This document shows positions 10,739 through 21,674 of a DNA stretch of 64,000 nucleotides, one piece after another. The DNA is from Termitomyces sp. T153. Taxonomy: Eukaryota > Basidiomycota > Agaricomycetes > Agaricales > Lyophyllaceae. Numbering within the stretch: the first letter of the stretch is position 1; every line of letters starts with the position of its first letter. Below the pieces are notes generated by a model. That model made no database searches. It saw only the letters and a program-made list of their open reading frames with translations, and had not been told where the DNA came from. Made by a program: the position numbers and the translations under genes. The DNA is taken from the NCBI GenBank assembly GCA_018296165.2, contig JACKQL020000008.1:1426001-1490000 (forward strand), written 5' to 3'.

Positions 10739-10958
10739 GATGTGTCAAGGCAATCTCAGAGTTAATGATGATTGTGTGGAAATAGAGGCTTGGTCTGGAT
10801 GAAAATGGCAGGATGGGAGGCATATGTCCCTGTGAGTTCATAGTTTTTCTTACTCAGTGGTAAGCAATGGGGCCTATAATCTTTCAGAGTTAGAGTTTGA
10901 GGGTGATAACACATCTTCAAGTCTGAACACACACCTTGAAATCAGAAAGCCAGCATAC
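10739..10958 (-). other. Copia leader and truncated 5' LTR
   Basis: This is non-coding. The minus-strand gag starts just below it. The segment near 10882-10905 shares a short block with 5598-5620 (see that entry), consistent with the last bases of a 5' LTR. The rest of that LTR is replaced by a family B LTR beginning at 10959. Confidence 0.45.
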
Positions 10959-11402
10959 TGTCAGGGGACTACACATTTCTGGAGTATCATCTTGTTTTAT
11001 TTATTCCTAGTCAGCCTCTTACTCCTAGCCTCCCATTCTTTGGACACAAGTACTTTCAATCCAGAACTATTTGACAGTATTACTCTGGTAGTATCACACA
11101 GTCTGTGGCTTTAGATCAAGGCCTTTTACAGTGGATTTCCATTTTTGGGTCACATGACTTTCACAATGATGTTGGGCTCTGTGCATGTGCAGAATTCAAT
11201 GTCATGTTTCCCATGATACTTCCCATGGTGCATTTCTGTAAATTTGTAGTCCTGGCAACTGGGATCCTTAGACTTTTTCTCTTGGGAGGTCTCTCTGCAA
11301 GGTATGTAGTTAGTTTCTGCTATGCTACTACTGTTAATAGATTTTGAATTTCCCTTTGCTAGCTGTCTGATTGAGCCACAGCCTCCAGAGGTTGCCCTTA
11401 CA
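10959..11402 (+). mobile_element. Ty3/gypsy family B LTR (copy B1)
   Basis: It starts TGTCAGGGGACTACAC and ends GAGGTTGCCCTTACA. The last 130 bp or so (TTGAGCCACAGCCTCCAGAGGTTGC and preceding block) match the LTRs ending at 13119 and about 53612. Family B gag sequence follows directly, so this is a 5' LTR. It is shorter than the copy at 12560-13119 and probably carries an internal deletion. Confidence 0.75.
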
Positions 11403-11696
11403 GCAGAACCACTCTTTGAATTTGGTCTGGGAGCCCTCTTTTGGACTGCCTGAGTTTTCTGTTTTGGTTTTTCAAAGATCTTTCCCCCACTGGCATCTTG
11501 CTTATCCCTGTGCTCCTCCTATGACCCTTCCAGCACCTCCCCCTGATGCTTCAAGCCCCCAGGACAATGCTTGGAGATGTTTGTTGTTTCTGAAGGCACA
11601 GGTCCAACTTACTCAAGCTTTCCTTACCTCCCACATAGCCAAACTTACTAGGCTATGTCAACCACTGAAGCTGTGTCCCTCTCCCTCCAGGCCCTC
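11403..11696 (+). pseudogene. Family B gag, N-terminal fragment
   Basis: The plus strand encodes a Pro-rich start (PPMTLPAPPPDASSPQDNAW) then CLLFLKAQVQLTQAFLTSH, matching the family B gag at 13180-13400 and 53720-53900. It stops at position 11696, where the LTR of a family A element (TGTCAGGGGACTTCC) begins. The frame is otherwise readable; the remaining gag and pol of this copy are not found next to it. Confidence 0.75.
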
Positions 11697-12064
11697 TGTC
11701 AGGGGACTTCCATTTCCAACCTCTGCAACCTATTCTGGCATCTCCACAGCTTGTTCAACATCTCTGGGGCTCATTCCAGAACCCCGGAGATCTCCAGAGA
11801 ACTGCAGAGTTCTCTGTATTACCTCACCAATCATTGTTCTAGGGTTAGAACTAGCTCCAGCCTTCTGCACAGTAGCTCCCATGCCTCTGCCACCCACTGA
11901 GTGCCATGCCAAGCAGCAGGAATCCTTAGACTTGTTCTCTTTGGATTCTTCTCTGCTAGGTGTTTAGTTACTGATTGTATCATTGTCTACTCCACTAATA
12001 TACTTTGGATTCCCCTCTGCTAGCTGCATAACTCCAATCCACCATTCTGGAGGTCACTCTTACA
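11697..12064 (+). mobile_element. Ty3/gypsy family A LTR (copy A0)
   Basis: This is a 368-bp unit, TGTCAGGGGACTTCC to CACTCTTACA, nearly the same as the copies at 14269, 20259, 21326, 28198 and 31536. It interrupts family B gag and is followed by family A gag, so it is a 5' LTR. The other end of this element is not seen because another LTR cuts in at 12560. Confidence 0.85.
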
Positions 12065-12559
12065 GCAGAACAAGTCTCCTAAAACTGGTCTGAAAGCCCC
12101 TTATAGCTGCTAGGAAGCTCTGAGCTGCTATCTGTTGCTTCCCCACCAGGATTAAGCACTGTGGAGTTCTATGTCTCAGCTTGCCAATCCAGACACACCC
12201 TTGGAGGCCCTGGCCCCACAGGACAAAGCCTGGACTTGTCTGCTACATCTAAAAACCCAGGTGCAATTAACACAATCATTTCTCACCCACCATACAACCA
12301 AACTCTCTACCCTCCATCAAACCACAGATCTTATCTCCCAGTTGCTCCAGGCACTGCTCAAATGCCTAACTTCTATCCCTGCACCTCCCCCAGCTGCTAA
12401 ACCAGCCCCAACCATGTCTGCACCTGTTTCTGCAGCTCTGGTCACCCTATAGCTGTGGATCCCATACCCCACACTATCAGATGCATATAATGGTGCCTGC
12501 TCCAGTGGGGAATGTTTCCTCCAATCCTGCCTCACCTACATCCACCTTGGTAGGGATGC
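12065..12559 (+). pseudogene. Family A gag fragment (copy A0)
   Basis: From ATG at 12171 the frame reads MSQLANPDTPLEALAPQDKA and then HTTKLSTLHQTTDLISQLLQ. This is the same N-terminal gag as the intact 407-aa copy at 32011. It reaches about 80 residues before a TAG (about 12450), then continues in similar sequence (SCLTYIHLGRD) until the family B LTR at 12560. The bases 12065-12170 are the element's leader. Confidence 0.8.
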
Positions 12560-13119
12560 TGTCAGGGGATGTCCTGTTCCCCCTTTGCTCCATTCTCCCT
12601 CCTTATGTCTTTCTTTATTCTCCTTTGCTTTTCCTATCTGCTGGTTCCAGTTTTAGCCCTCAGACTGCACCAGTTCTCTGTCTGTAATTCCAACAAGTGT
12701 TGCCCCTTCCACATGGCCTCTTACCAGACCCCTAGATTGTTTCCTGTATTCTGGGCCTACCACTAATTGTAGGCCACCCACCCATCTTTAGACCACAGGT
12801 ACTTTCCACCAAGGGCTATCTTTTGGTTATATTTGTATGTGGTCATGTGCAGAGAGTCCAGAGATCAAGGCCATTTACAATGGATTTCCACTTTTTGATT
12901 GGACTCCAGATTTGGTTGTTGTTGGGTGTTGTTTCCAGAAGCTCTAGAGTAAATTTTCCAAACACTGGCATTGGGGATCCTTAGACTTGTTCTCTTTGGA
13001 TCACTCTCTGCCAGGTGAGTAGCTAGAACTCTAGAACTTCTTGTAGATACTGAATAGACTTTGGATCTCTCTCTGCTAGTTGTGTGATTGAGCCACAGCC
13101 TCCAGAGGTTGCCCTTATA
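12560..13119 (+). mobile_element. Ty3/gypsy family B LTR (copy B2)
   Basis: It starts TGTCAGGGGATGTCCTG and ends GAGGTTGCCCTTATA (TA replacing the usual CA end). It is inserted in family A gag, and family B gag follows at once, so it is the 5' LTR of a second B element. At 560 bp it is the longest B LTR here. Confidence 0.75.
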
Positions 13120-14268
13120 GCAAAACAAGTCTCTAGATCCAGTCTGGGAGCCCCCTTTTTGATTACTTGAGCTTCCTCAAAAGGTCTCTCCCCCACCAGT
13201 GTATTAGTGCCCCCTGTGCTTCCCCTATGACCCAGCCAACCCCTCCAGCACCTCCCCCTGACACTTCAAGCCCCCAGAATGATGCCTGGAGTTGTTTGCT
13301 GTCTCTGGAGACACAGGTTCAACTTACCCAAGCCTCCCTTACTTCCCACATGGCTGAACTCACTGGACTCTGTCAAACTACTGAAGTGGTGTCCCTTTTT
13401 CTTCAAGCTCTCCTGGAATGTCTTCCTCTTGCTCCTACCACACCTCCTATGCCCATAGCAGATGCAGAAGCTTTGTGTCTGCACCTAGCTCAGGCTTTCT
13501 GGCTCCAGCTGCTGCAGAACAGTTTGTATCTGCATCTGGCTTAGGCCTTTCAGCTCCTCCTCTCAAACTCCCTTGTCCTGCACTCTCTGATGTATATGAT
13601 AGAGATTGTAAGGCTTGAGAATGTTTCCTCCAGTCCTGTATCACCTATATCCAGCTGAGTGGTGAAGCCTTTACCTCAGGCACCCAGATGATGAGCATGT
13701 CAATACCTGATACAAGGTGGCACATGAGCAGTGGCAGCTTATGGAACTGCAATGTGAGTTGTGGCAGATGCAATCCTCAACCCTTCTTTTCTTTTATGGA
13801 GAGTTCACCCCCTGAGCTCCCTCTTCCACACCTGCATTAGCATCCCCACAAGCAGGTGCAGCTCCTCCCTTTATGCCTCATGCTGCTCCTCTGTGCTCCC
13901 TACTTCAAGGTGTTCCAATGGACATTGACACCTCCAAACAGCAGTCCTCTACTCCTCTGCTGTGTTAATGCTGTGGGAAGGCAGGTCATTTTGCCTGTTA
14001 CTGTCCTCAAGAGCTAAAAGTCCACTACCTGTCAGCATCAGAGCAAGAAGAGCTGCTCATCCAACTCCTCACAGCCCAGAATGCCTTTCAGATGCACCTA
14101 TAGCTGTCCACTCTGATGAAGTGGCTGATGTATTAGAGGAGGTTCCTACAGAGTCTGAGGATTTTTAAAAGGGCAATGGATGACTAGTACACCCCTGTTG
14201 CCCAGTACTAATTGTTTTGCCCCCCTGTCCATAGAATCAAATATATCTGTTGCCATTGTTGATACTAT
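13120..14268 (+). pseudogene. Family B gag with internal deletion (copy B2)
   Basis: The plus strand reads PPAPPPDTSSPQNDAWSCLL, LETQVQLTQASLTSHMAELT and LPCPALSDVYDRD. At about 13680 it jumps to HPDDEHV sequence, skipping roughly 330 bp that the copy at 53690-54985 still has. A CCHC knuckle follows at 13955-14010 (CVNCCG/CCGKAGHFACYC with a stop), then the acidic end EEVPTESEDF and stop at 14166-14168. The start of the spacer before pol is present up to 14268, where the reversed family A LTR begins. Confidence 0.75.
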
Positions 14269-14637
14269 TGTAAGGGCAATCTCCAGAGTGGTGAATCAGA
14301 GTCACACAGCTAGCAGAGGAGAATCCAAAGTATATTAGTGGAGTAGACAATGATACAATCAGTAACTAATCACCTAGCAGAGAGGAATCCAAAGAGAACA
14401 AGTCTAAGGATCCCCACTGCTTGACGTGGTGCATTAGTGGGCAGCAGAGGTGTGGGAACTACTGTACAGAAGACTGGGGCTACTCCTAACCCTAGGGAAA
14501 TGATTGCTGAGGTAATATAGAGAACTCCACACTTCTTTGGAGATCTCTGGGGTTCTAGAAAGAGCTCCAGAGACATTGAACAAGCTGTGGAGGTGCTGGA
14601 ACTAGTCATAGAGGTCAGAAATGGAAGTCTCCTGACA
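14269..14637 (-). mobile_element. Family A 3' LTR (copy A1, reversed)
   Basis: This is a 369-bp LTR in minus orientation (plus-strand ends TGTAAGGGC and CCTGACA). On its upper side lies the polypurine tract, seen on the plus strand as TCACCCTCCCTCTAG at 14638-14652. That makes it the 3' LTR of the minus-strand element that runs to 19825. It interrupts family B sequence. Confidence 0.85.
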
Positions 14638-17600
14638 TCACCCTCCCTCTAGCATGTGGCATCTTGACACACAGGGTAAAAGAAGTCCCTGATTGCTCAG
14701 TCTGCTAGTGAGATAGGGTAGATTCCCTGTATGGTGTGTGGGGCATCTGGATGTCTCTGGTAGAACTCCTTGATGAGTCCAGGGGCATGTATGTTCTCCC
14801 ATGGCTCCCAGGAGATATCCTTGATTCTATAGCCTTTCCACTTCACCTTGTACTATAGTCATCTCCAGAATAAATGGCTATCCAGTATTTACACCACCTT
14901 GTATTCCTCATTGTTGTTGACCACCACGGGGGGCAGCGGAGGTAGTGAGCATTGCTCCAGAATAGGATTCTTAGGGGCTGGAGTTAGTTTGACCATGTTA
15001 AACACTGGATGAAGCTGGCACATCCCTGCAGGGAGCTGGAGTCAATAGGCCAAGGGTCCTACCTGTTGTTCCACTATGAAAAGTCCCAACTGATGGTGCA
15101 ACAGCTTTTTTGAGGGCTGGGTAGTTGTAATATCCAAGGCATCCAGGTAGACTTGATCTCTGGGCTGATATTTGTGCTCCAGGGTCCTCCTACAGTTGTA
15201 GTATTGTGCCATGTTGTCCTTTGCCTTTGCCAGCACTGCTTGGGCCTCCTCCTGTGACCTCTTCATCTGGTCTAGAAATTCATTTACTGCCTCATTCTTC
15301 AAGGGTCAAGCCCAGAGTTCAAAACCCATGTGCAGATGCCATCCTATGTTAAGGAAGAATGGAGAGAACTGGGTGGATGCAAGGACATGGTTGTTGTATT
15401 GGAACTTGGCATCAGGAAGGAGTTCATCCCAGTCATCCTAGTGCTTGTTGCAAAAGAGGTGGAGGTACTGCTCTAACTCCTGGTTTACATGTTTGGTCTG
15501 GCCATTGGACTGCAGATGGTAGGTGGTGGAGGTATAAAGCTTTACTCTGAGCAGTTGGTAGAGCTCCCTAGTGAACTCCACCACAAATTGTGGTTCCTGA
15601 TCAGAGACATAAGCATTGGAGGGGCTGTGGAGCTTCCAGACATTTCTCTGGTACAGGTTTGTAGTTCCCATGGCAGAGCAGGTGGTGTGGGATGGAATGA
15701 AGTGCACTCACTTGCCATACAGATCTACCACCACTATGATTGCATTGTAACCATGGGCATTGGGGAGCTCTACAATGAAGTCCATGGACACCACGCTCCA
15801 TTGTTCCATGGGCATGGATAGTGGATGTAACTGTCTGTAGTGGAGTCAGTGTTGGGGCTTGGTCTGGAGGCAGAGATCACATATACTAGTGTAGGATCCA
15901 ATATACTGGGACATCTGGGGCCACCAGTAGTTCCACAATACTAGTATCTTCCACTGTCCAGAGTGCCCTGCAATGCGAGAGTTGTGATGTTGCTCCACAA
16001 TCTTCCAGTGGAGCTCTAGAACATTGGGGACATAAATACAGTCTCAGAAGGTCAGGATTCCATCTTGAACAGGCCCATTTGTCTGTGCAGACTGCCTTGG
16101 CACCAGTGATATGTCCTGACCTCAGTGTCCAAGCAGCTTGCACCACCAGTTCCTCCTGGTGACTGTCCCAATTTCCTCACTGTATGTTCTGGAGAATGTC
16201 TGCTTCCATTTCCTTGACAGCTAGATCCTCCATGGCTCAGACTGCAAACAGTTCAGGGTGGAGGAGCACAATGTTGCTGTTATCCTCCTCCCCCATGCCA
16301 TGGTCTGCTCTCTGGGACAGGGCATCTAGTTTCCCCATGCTCTGGCCAGGCTTGTGGTGCAAAGAGAGGTCAAGGTTGGCAAGGTAAAGGGACCACTAGG
16401 CCTGTTGGCAATTGAGCTTCTTGGCTGTCCAGAAGTATTTGAGGTTCTTGTGATCTGTCCAGACCTTGAACTTGTGCCATGCACCTTCCAGGAAGTGCTG
16501 CCACTCCTCAAACAACTAGATGATGGCCATCATCTCTTTGTCATGGATTTTGTAGTTCTGCTCCACCACATTCAGGCTCTTGAAGTAAAAGGCCACCAGA
16601 TGCCACATTTCATCCTCCAGAAATTGCTGCAAGAGCACTGCCCCAGTGGCAAAGTCAGAGCTGTTGGCTTTCACCTGGAAGGGAGAGTTGTTGTTTGGGA
16701 AGAGGAGGATGAGTCTGGAGGTCACAGCAGACTTGAGAGTGTCAAAGGCTGTCTGCTCCAGAGGTCCCCAACTCCACATAACATCCTTTCCAGTGAGGTT
16801 AAATAGCAGACAAGCATGGTGCAAGAAGTCCTGGATGAATTTCTGGTAGAAGTTTGCAAAACCAAGGAACACATGCACCTCCTTTTTGTTCTTGGGCTCC
16901 AGTCACTCCACCACACCTGCTACCTTCACCAGATCCATCTCTGTGGCTCTGTGCAAGATGATCAGGCCAAGTACTCCATTCAGGTCTGTTTAAACTTGCA
17001 CTTTTCCAGCTTGAGGTAGAGCTGGTGCTGGTAGAGGCATTTCAGGATGAGGCAAGTGATCTGATGGTGTTCCTCCAGTGTTCTGGTATAGATGAGGATG
17101 TTGTCAAGGTATATACACACTATGCCCTCAGCTATGAGGTCCTGGAAGATATTGTTCATCATGGTCTGGAAGGTGGTGGGGCTGTTGGTGAGTCCAAAGA
17201 ACATAACAAGTGGCTCAAACAATCCCTGGTTGGTCCAGAAGGGTGGCCTTCTATTTGTGTCCTTCCTGGATATGTACATTGTTGTAGCACCACTGGAAAT
17301 TCAGTTTAGTGAAGTATTGTGCACCCTGGAGGTTATTGATGAGCTCAGAGATGAGGAGGAGGGTGTAGCAGTTTTTCACTGTCATGGCATTGAGAACCCA
17401 GTAGTCCTGGACCAGTTGGAGTGAGCCATCCTTCTTCTTTTCTTGATAAAGAAGACCAGAGAAGCCATAGGAGACTTGGATGGGTGGATACAACTGGAGT
17501 CCAGGTTTTCTTGCAGGAATGTATCAAGCTTGTCCTGCTCCCTGGTGCAAGTGGGTAGACCTTACAGCTGGAGGGTGTGGAATCTGGCAACAGTTCAATA

Positions 17601-18475
17601 GTGTGGTTCCATGTCTTGTGCTCTAGGAGCAAGTCAAACAAGGCTTTGGAGAATGCATCTTCAAATACATAAAGGTAGGGAGGTACCACATCTGAGAACT
17701 CTTGGAGCATGGCATTAGTAGCAAATGCCTGAGCCAGCTGCTGGGATGTGGTCTGGCTAGCCTGGATCTCTGCAATGGAGGGCAGTGGGTATATGGTGGT
17801 AGCATAGATTTGATCCCACACTTCTATCACTTCATCTGGGAACTCTGGCTCATATATGCCACCAAACTCCTCTCCACATTTCTCTTCTGGAGCTCTGCTG
17901 CTGCTCTGGTCATTCTTGTAGAAGGCCTCTCTATGAGGGAACACCAGAGGTGGGGGATCCAGGAGGTCTAGATCTGCAAAGAGAAGAGGGCCAGTGTGAC
18001 ATGTGCAGATGGCTGCATGCTCTCAAACTTGGGCCAGCACTCTGCCCTGTCCTTCATGGCACAGGCAGAGCACTTCTGGGGGCACCTGCTCATAGTTATC
18101 TCTCCTTTGGTCCAATCAACCTTGGGATTGTACTTGCAGAGCCACATAAAGCCAAGGATCATGTCCTGCCTATCCAAGCTGGTGATGGCAAACACAGCAT
18201 GCTCTGCATGGTTCCAATAATGGAGGACCAGGTCAACTATGGAGTTGATGGCACCTGCTTTGTTAGGTGTTCTGTTGATGTTGTAGACTGGAATGAGCTT
18301 GGGGAGGGGCTGTGTGGTCAGGCCATGGCGTTTGACAAACTCTAAGTTCAGGAACAGTCCTGTTGCTCTGCTGTCCAGAAGAGCTGTGACTCTGCAGGTT
18401 TGCTGAGTGTCTATCATCTCAATCTCCACATCAAGATGCAGGAAGTTGGCAGATGGGCCAAAAGCCATCACATAC
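14638..18475 (-). pseudogene. Family A pol (copy A1): protease, RT, RNase H, integrase, chromodomain
   Basis: In minus-strand order: retropepsin at 18470-18150 (ALLDSRATGLFLN, so DSGAT has become DSRAT; RQDMILGFMWL); linker (17944-17560) ending FEDAFSKALFDLL; reverse transcriptase 17560-16980 (LVQDYWVLNAMTVKNCYTL, NFQWCYNNV, FGLTNSPTTFQTMMNNIF, CIYLDNILIY); RNase H about 16880-16330 (ATGAVLLQQ, YKIHDKEMMAII); integrase about 16150-15050 (NSRIAGHSG-type zinc region, YVSDQEPQFVVEFTRELYQ, AKDNMAQYYN, HKYQPRDQVYLDA); chromodomain about 14960-14690 (YEV...ILDSH, KWKGY). The RT box is YLDN instead of YLDD. Many stops and frameshifts make it non-functional. Confidence 0.88.
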
Positions 18476-18495
18476 TATTGAGGCATTCAATGTGC

Positions 18496-19825
18496 CTAAG
18501 TGGGGCTGTGCTGATGGACCTTTGGGGGTGTTGGGGAGCTTGGTGGAGGCTCTGGAGTTAGTATCTGTATGTCTGGAGGGGGGTGTTGAGGTTCTTCTGT
18601 CTCAGAATGAAGGGCATCAGAAAAGGCAGTTTCATTTTCTATTGACAGACATGAGAACCTGTTAGCACCTAGCAATGGAGGCATACATTTCATCCATTGC
18701 TCAACTAAAAATTCCCCTCCAGCTCTAGAGGTGAGGTGCATGCACTGATCTCCTCCAGAGTCAACTCTGGCATAAGCTTGTCCAGTGATGGAGCTCCAGC
18801 AGTGTTCTTTGTGGCCAGCAGCTGCAGGAGGAGTTCCTCCTGCTTCACTGTGGAAAGGTAGCATATCTTCAGGCCCAGGAGACAGTGCTGTGCAAAGTGC
18901 TCAGGCTTCTGGCATCTCTGGCATAGTGGTGGGGCAGCATGGAGCTGCTTGGTGGCATCCACATCCATGGGAATCCCTGGCAGCAGGGGTTGTGCTGCAG
19001 GGATGGCCAGAGTAAGAGCTAGCATTGGGTAGGCAGGTGCAGGGTAGTGGAAGTTGCTGATTGGAGCTGGGTGCAGTGTGGAATATAGGCAGTAGAGCTC
19101 CCTGCAGATCTCCATGAGTTGTCATTGGTCCCAGGCTACCTTGTACCACAATGCAATCTTTTCATTATTGGGGTGGCTCTGCACCAGATTGTCAATGCAT
19201 TCCACCAGTGCAGGGTGTAAGCCATCCCAGAAGGTGAGGCATAGTTGCAGGCCATTGGGGTAAGTGGCCTGCTTGACCAGAGCCCAGAACAAGTCAATGT
19301 ACTCATCCAGTATAAGCTTTCCTTGCCTGTACTGCTCCCTATCACATAGTGTCAAGGCTGCAGTCTTGGCAGGGTCTAATGGGAAAACCTCTGCACAGAA
19401 GTCCTTCTCAAAGGCAGCCCAGTCTGAAAAACTTCCAACACTTCCAGAGCAATGGAAAACTTGCAGCACATAGATAAAGGCATGTCTGGTCTTCATGTAC
19501 AACAGCACCCAGGCTATTTTCAATGTGTTAGAGTCAAAAGTGTCCCTACTGAGGTGGATATAGGTGAGGCAGGACTGCAGGAATTGCTCCCTGCTTGAGT
19601 GGGCACTGCTATATGTGTCTGGTAGCATGGGATGCAGAATTTGCAGCTATAAGGTCACCAGAGCTGTGGAGACAGGTGCAGATGCAGTTGGGGCTGGCTC
19701 CACAGCTGTGGGAGGGGTGGAGTTAGGAGTTAGGCATTTGAGCAATGCCTGGAGTGATTGGGAGATAAGATCTGTTGTTTGATGGAGGGTGGAGAGTTTG
19801 GTAGTATGGTGGATGAGAGAATATC
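18496..19825 (-). pseudogene. Family A gag (copy A1), 5'-truncated
   Basis: The minus strand reads TTDLISQ near 19780, then SCLTYIHLSRDTFDSNTLKIA, FDCGSV-type core sequence with SDWAAFEKDFCAEVFPLDP, LTLCDREQYRQGK and HPNNEKIALWYKVAWDQ, then a CCHC knuckle (CQRCQKPEHFAQHC, about 18905-18865) and the acidic end LELEGNF near 18710. A further tail continues to 18496 in a different frame. The first 40 or so codons, the leader and the 5' LTR are absent: at 19825 the sequence changes abruptly to integrase sequence of another element. Confidence 0.82.
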
Positions 19826-20258
19826 TGAGCTATCCAAGTACACTCAGTCTTCTGGCTTGTAAACCAGGGCTGGTGTCTGGCAATGGTCCTAGTAGCATGT
19901 CATGTCATCCTTGGCCTTCACCAATGCAGCCTTTGCCTCCTTTTAAGTCATACTCAGAGGGGTGTGCCTGAGGTTCAAATTCCATGTGGGGGTGCCTGCC
20001 AGTGTCCAGAAAGAATGGAGTCATCTGCATGGAGGAGTGAACATGGTTGTTGTACTGGAACTCAGCATCTGGCAGGAGCTCATCCTAATCATCCTGCCTC
20101 TCATTATACAATTATAAAAAAGGCAGAGATACTGTTTCAGTTTCTGATTAACATGTTCCATCCGCCCATCTGACTGAGGGTGATAGGCTGTGGTAGTATG
20201 TAGCTTCACTCCAAGCAGGTAGTACAGTTCCTGAGTAAATTCTGCCACAAAGTGGGGG
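19826..20258 (-). pseudogene. Integrase fragment of a further Ty3/gypsy copy
   Basis: The minus strand reads FVAEFTQELYYLLGVKLHTT, AYHPQSDGRMEHVNQKLKQ (late integrase core), then after a frameshift KEAKAALVKAKDDM and YKPED.VYLDSSDI up to 19826. It is cut at its upstream side by a family A LTR (20259) and at its downstream side by gag of copy A1. The C-terminal wording (ALVKAKDDM, YKPED) differs from family A's (VLAKAKDNM, YQPRD), so it may belong to family B or a third family. Confidence 0.7.
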
Positions 20259-20627
20259 CTATAAGAGTGACCTCTAGAATGGCAGATCAGAGTCATGCAG
20301 CTAGCAGAGGGGAATCCAAAGTATATTAGTGGAGTAGATGACAATACAATCAGTAACTAATCACCTAGCAGAGAGAAATCCAAAAAGAACAAGTCTAAGG
20401 ATCTCTGCTGCTCAGTGCAGCACATCAGGGGCTGTGGAGGCATGGGAACTACTGTACAGAAGGCTAGAGCTAGTCCTAACCCTAGAACAATGATGGCTGA
20501 GGTAATACAGAAAACTCCACAGTCCTCTAGAGATCTCTGGGGTTCTGGAATGGGCCCTGGAGACATCAAACAAGCTGCAGAGGCACTGGAATAGGTTGCA
20601 GAGGTTGGAAATGGAAGTCCCCTGACA
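20259..20627 (-). mobile_element. Family A 3' LTR (copy A2, reversed)
   Basis: This is a 369-bp family A LTR in minus orientation (plus-strand ends TATAAGAGTGACC and CCCCTGACA). The polypurine tract complement TCACCTCCCCTCTAG follows at 20628-20642. It is the 3' LTR of copy A2, whose internal part is split by copy A3. Confidence 0.85.
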
Positions 20628-21325
20628 TCACCTCCCCTCTAGCATGCAGCATCTTGATGCACAGGATAGAAATAGTTCCTGATTGCTTGGTCTGCTGGCA
20701 AATCAGGGTAGATACCTTGTATGGCATGCAGAGCATCTGAATGTCTCCAGTGGAACTCTCTAATGAGTCTGGGTATGTGTATGTTCTCCTGTGGTTCCCA
20801 GAAAATGTCCTCGACCCCATAGCCCTTCCACTTCACCTTGTATTGTAATTGTCTCTAGAATAAACAACTGTCCAGTATTTACTCCACCTTGTACTCCTTG
20901 TTGTTGTTGACTACCACTAAGGGTGGCTAGGGTGGCAGACATTGCCCTGAAATGGGATCCTTGGGGGCTGGAGTTAGTTTAACCGCATGGAACACCAGAT
21001 GAAGCTGGTGCATCTCCATGAGGAGCCAGAGTTGATGGGTTGGGGGCCCTACTTGTTGTTCTACCATGAAAGGTCCCAACTGGCAGTGTGATAGCTTTTT
21101 TGAGGGTTGGGTAGTTGTAGTAGATACAATCTCTGGGCTGATATTTGTGCTCCAGGGTTCTCCCATGGTTGTAGTATTGTACTACATCATCTTCTGCCTT
21201 TGCTAGCACAGCTTGGGCCTCCTCCTAAGACCTCTTCATCTGGTCCACAAATATGTTTACTGCTTCATTTTCCAAGGGTTGGGCCTGGGGTTCAAAACCC
21301 ATGCATGAGTGCCATTCAGTGTCAA
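20628..21325 (-). pseudogene. Copy A2 pol, 3' part: integrase C-terminus and chromodomain
   Basis: The minus strand reads FLDTEWHSCMGFEP near 21320, then AVLAKAEDDVVQYYN, EHKYQPRD, TTTQPSKKLSHCQLGPFMVE (21209-21040), then a chromodomain ([24 protein letters not shown] end at about 20830-20760) and [20 protein letters not shown]. The reading stops at 21326, exactly where a plus-strand family A LTR begins, and resumes at 28566. Confidence 0.85.
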
Positions 21326-21674
21326 TGTCAGGGGACTTCTATTTCCAACATCTGTGACTGGTTCCAGCACCTCCACAGCTTGTTAGATGCCTTCATAGCT
21401 CTTTTCAGGACTGCAGAGTTCTCTGTATTACTTCAGTGACCATTGCCCTAGGGTTAGGAGTAGCTCCAGTCACCTGTACAGTAGCTTCCATGCCTCTGCC
21501 ACCCACTGATGTGCTGCACTGAGCAGTGGGGATCCTTAGACTTGTTCTCTTCAGATTGCCCTCTGCTAGATAATTAGTTACTGATTGTATTGTCATCTAC
21601 TCTACTAATATACTTTGAATTCCCCTCTGCTAGCTGCGTGATTCTGATCTGCTGCTCCAGAGGTTGCCCTTACA
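21326..21674 (+). mobile_element. Family A 5' LTR (copy A3)
   Basis: It runs from TGTCAGGGGACTTC to TTGCCCTTACA and is 349 bp long, slightly shorter than its partner at 28198-28565. It is inserted head-on into the integrase of copy A2. Copy A3 is the only family A element here with both LTRs. Confidence 0.88.
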
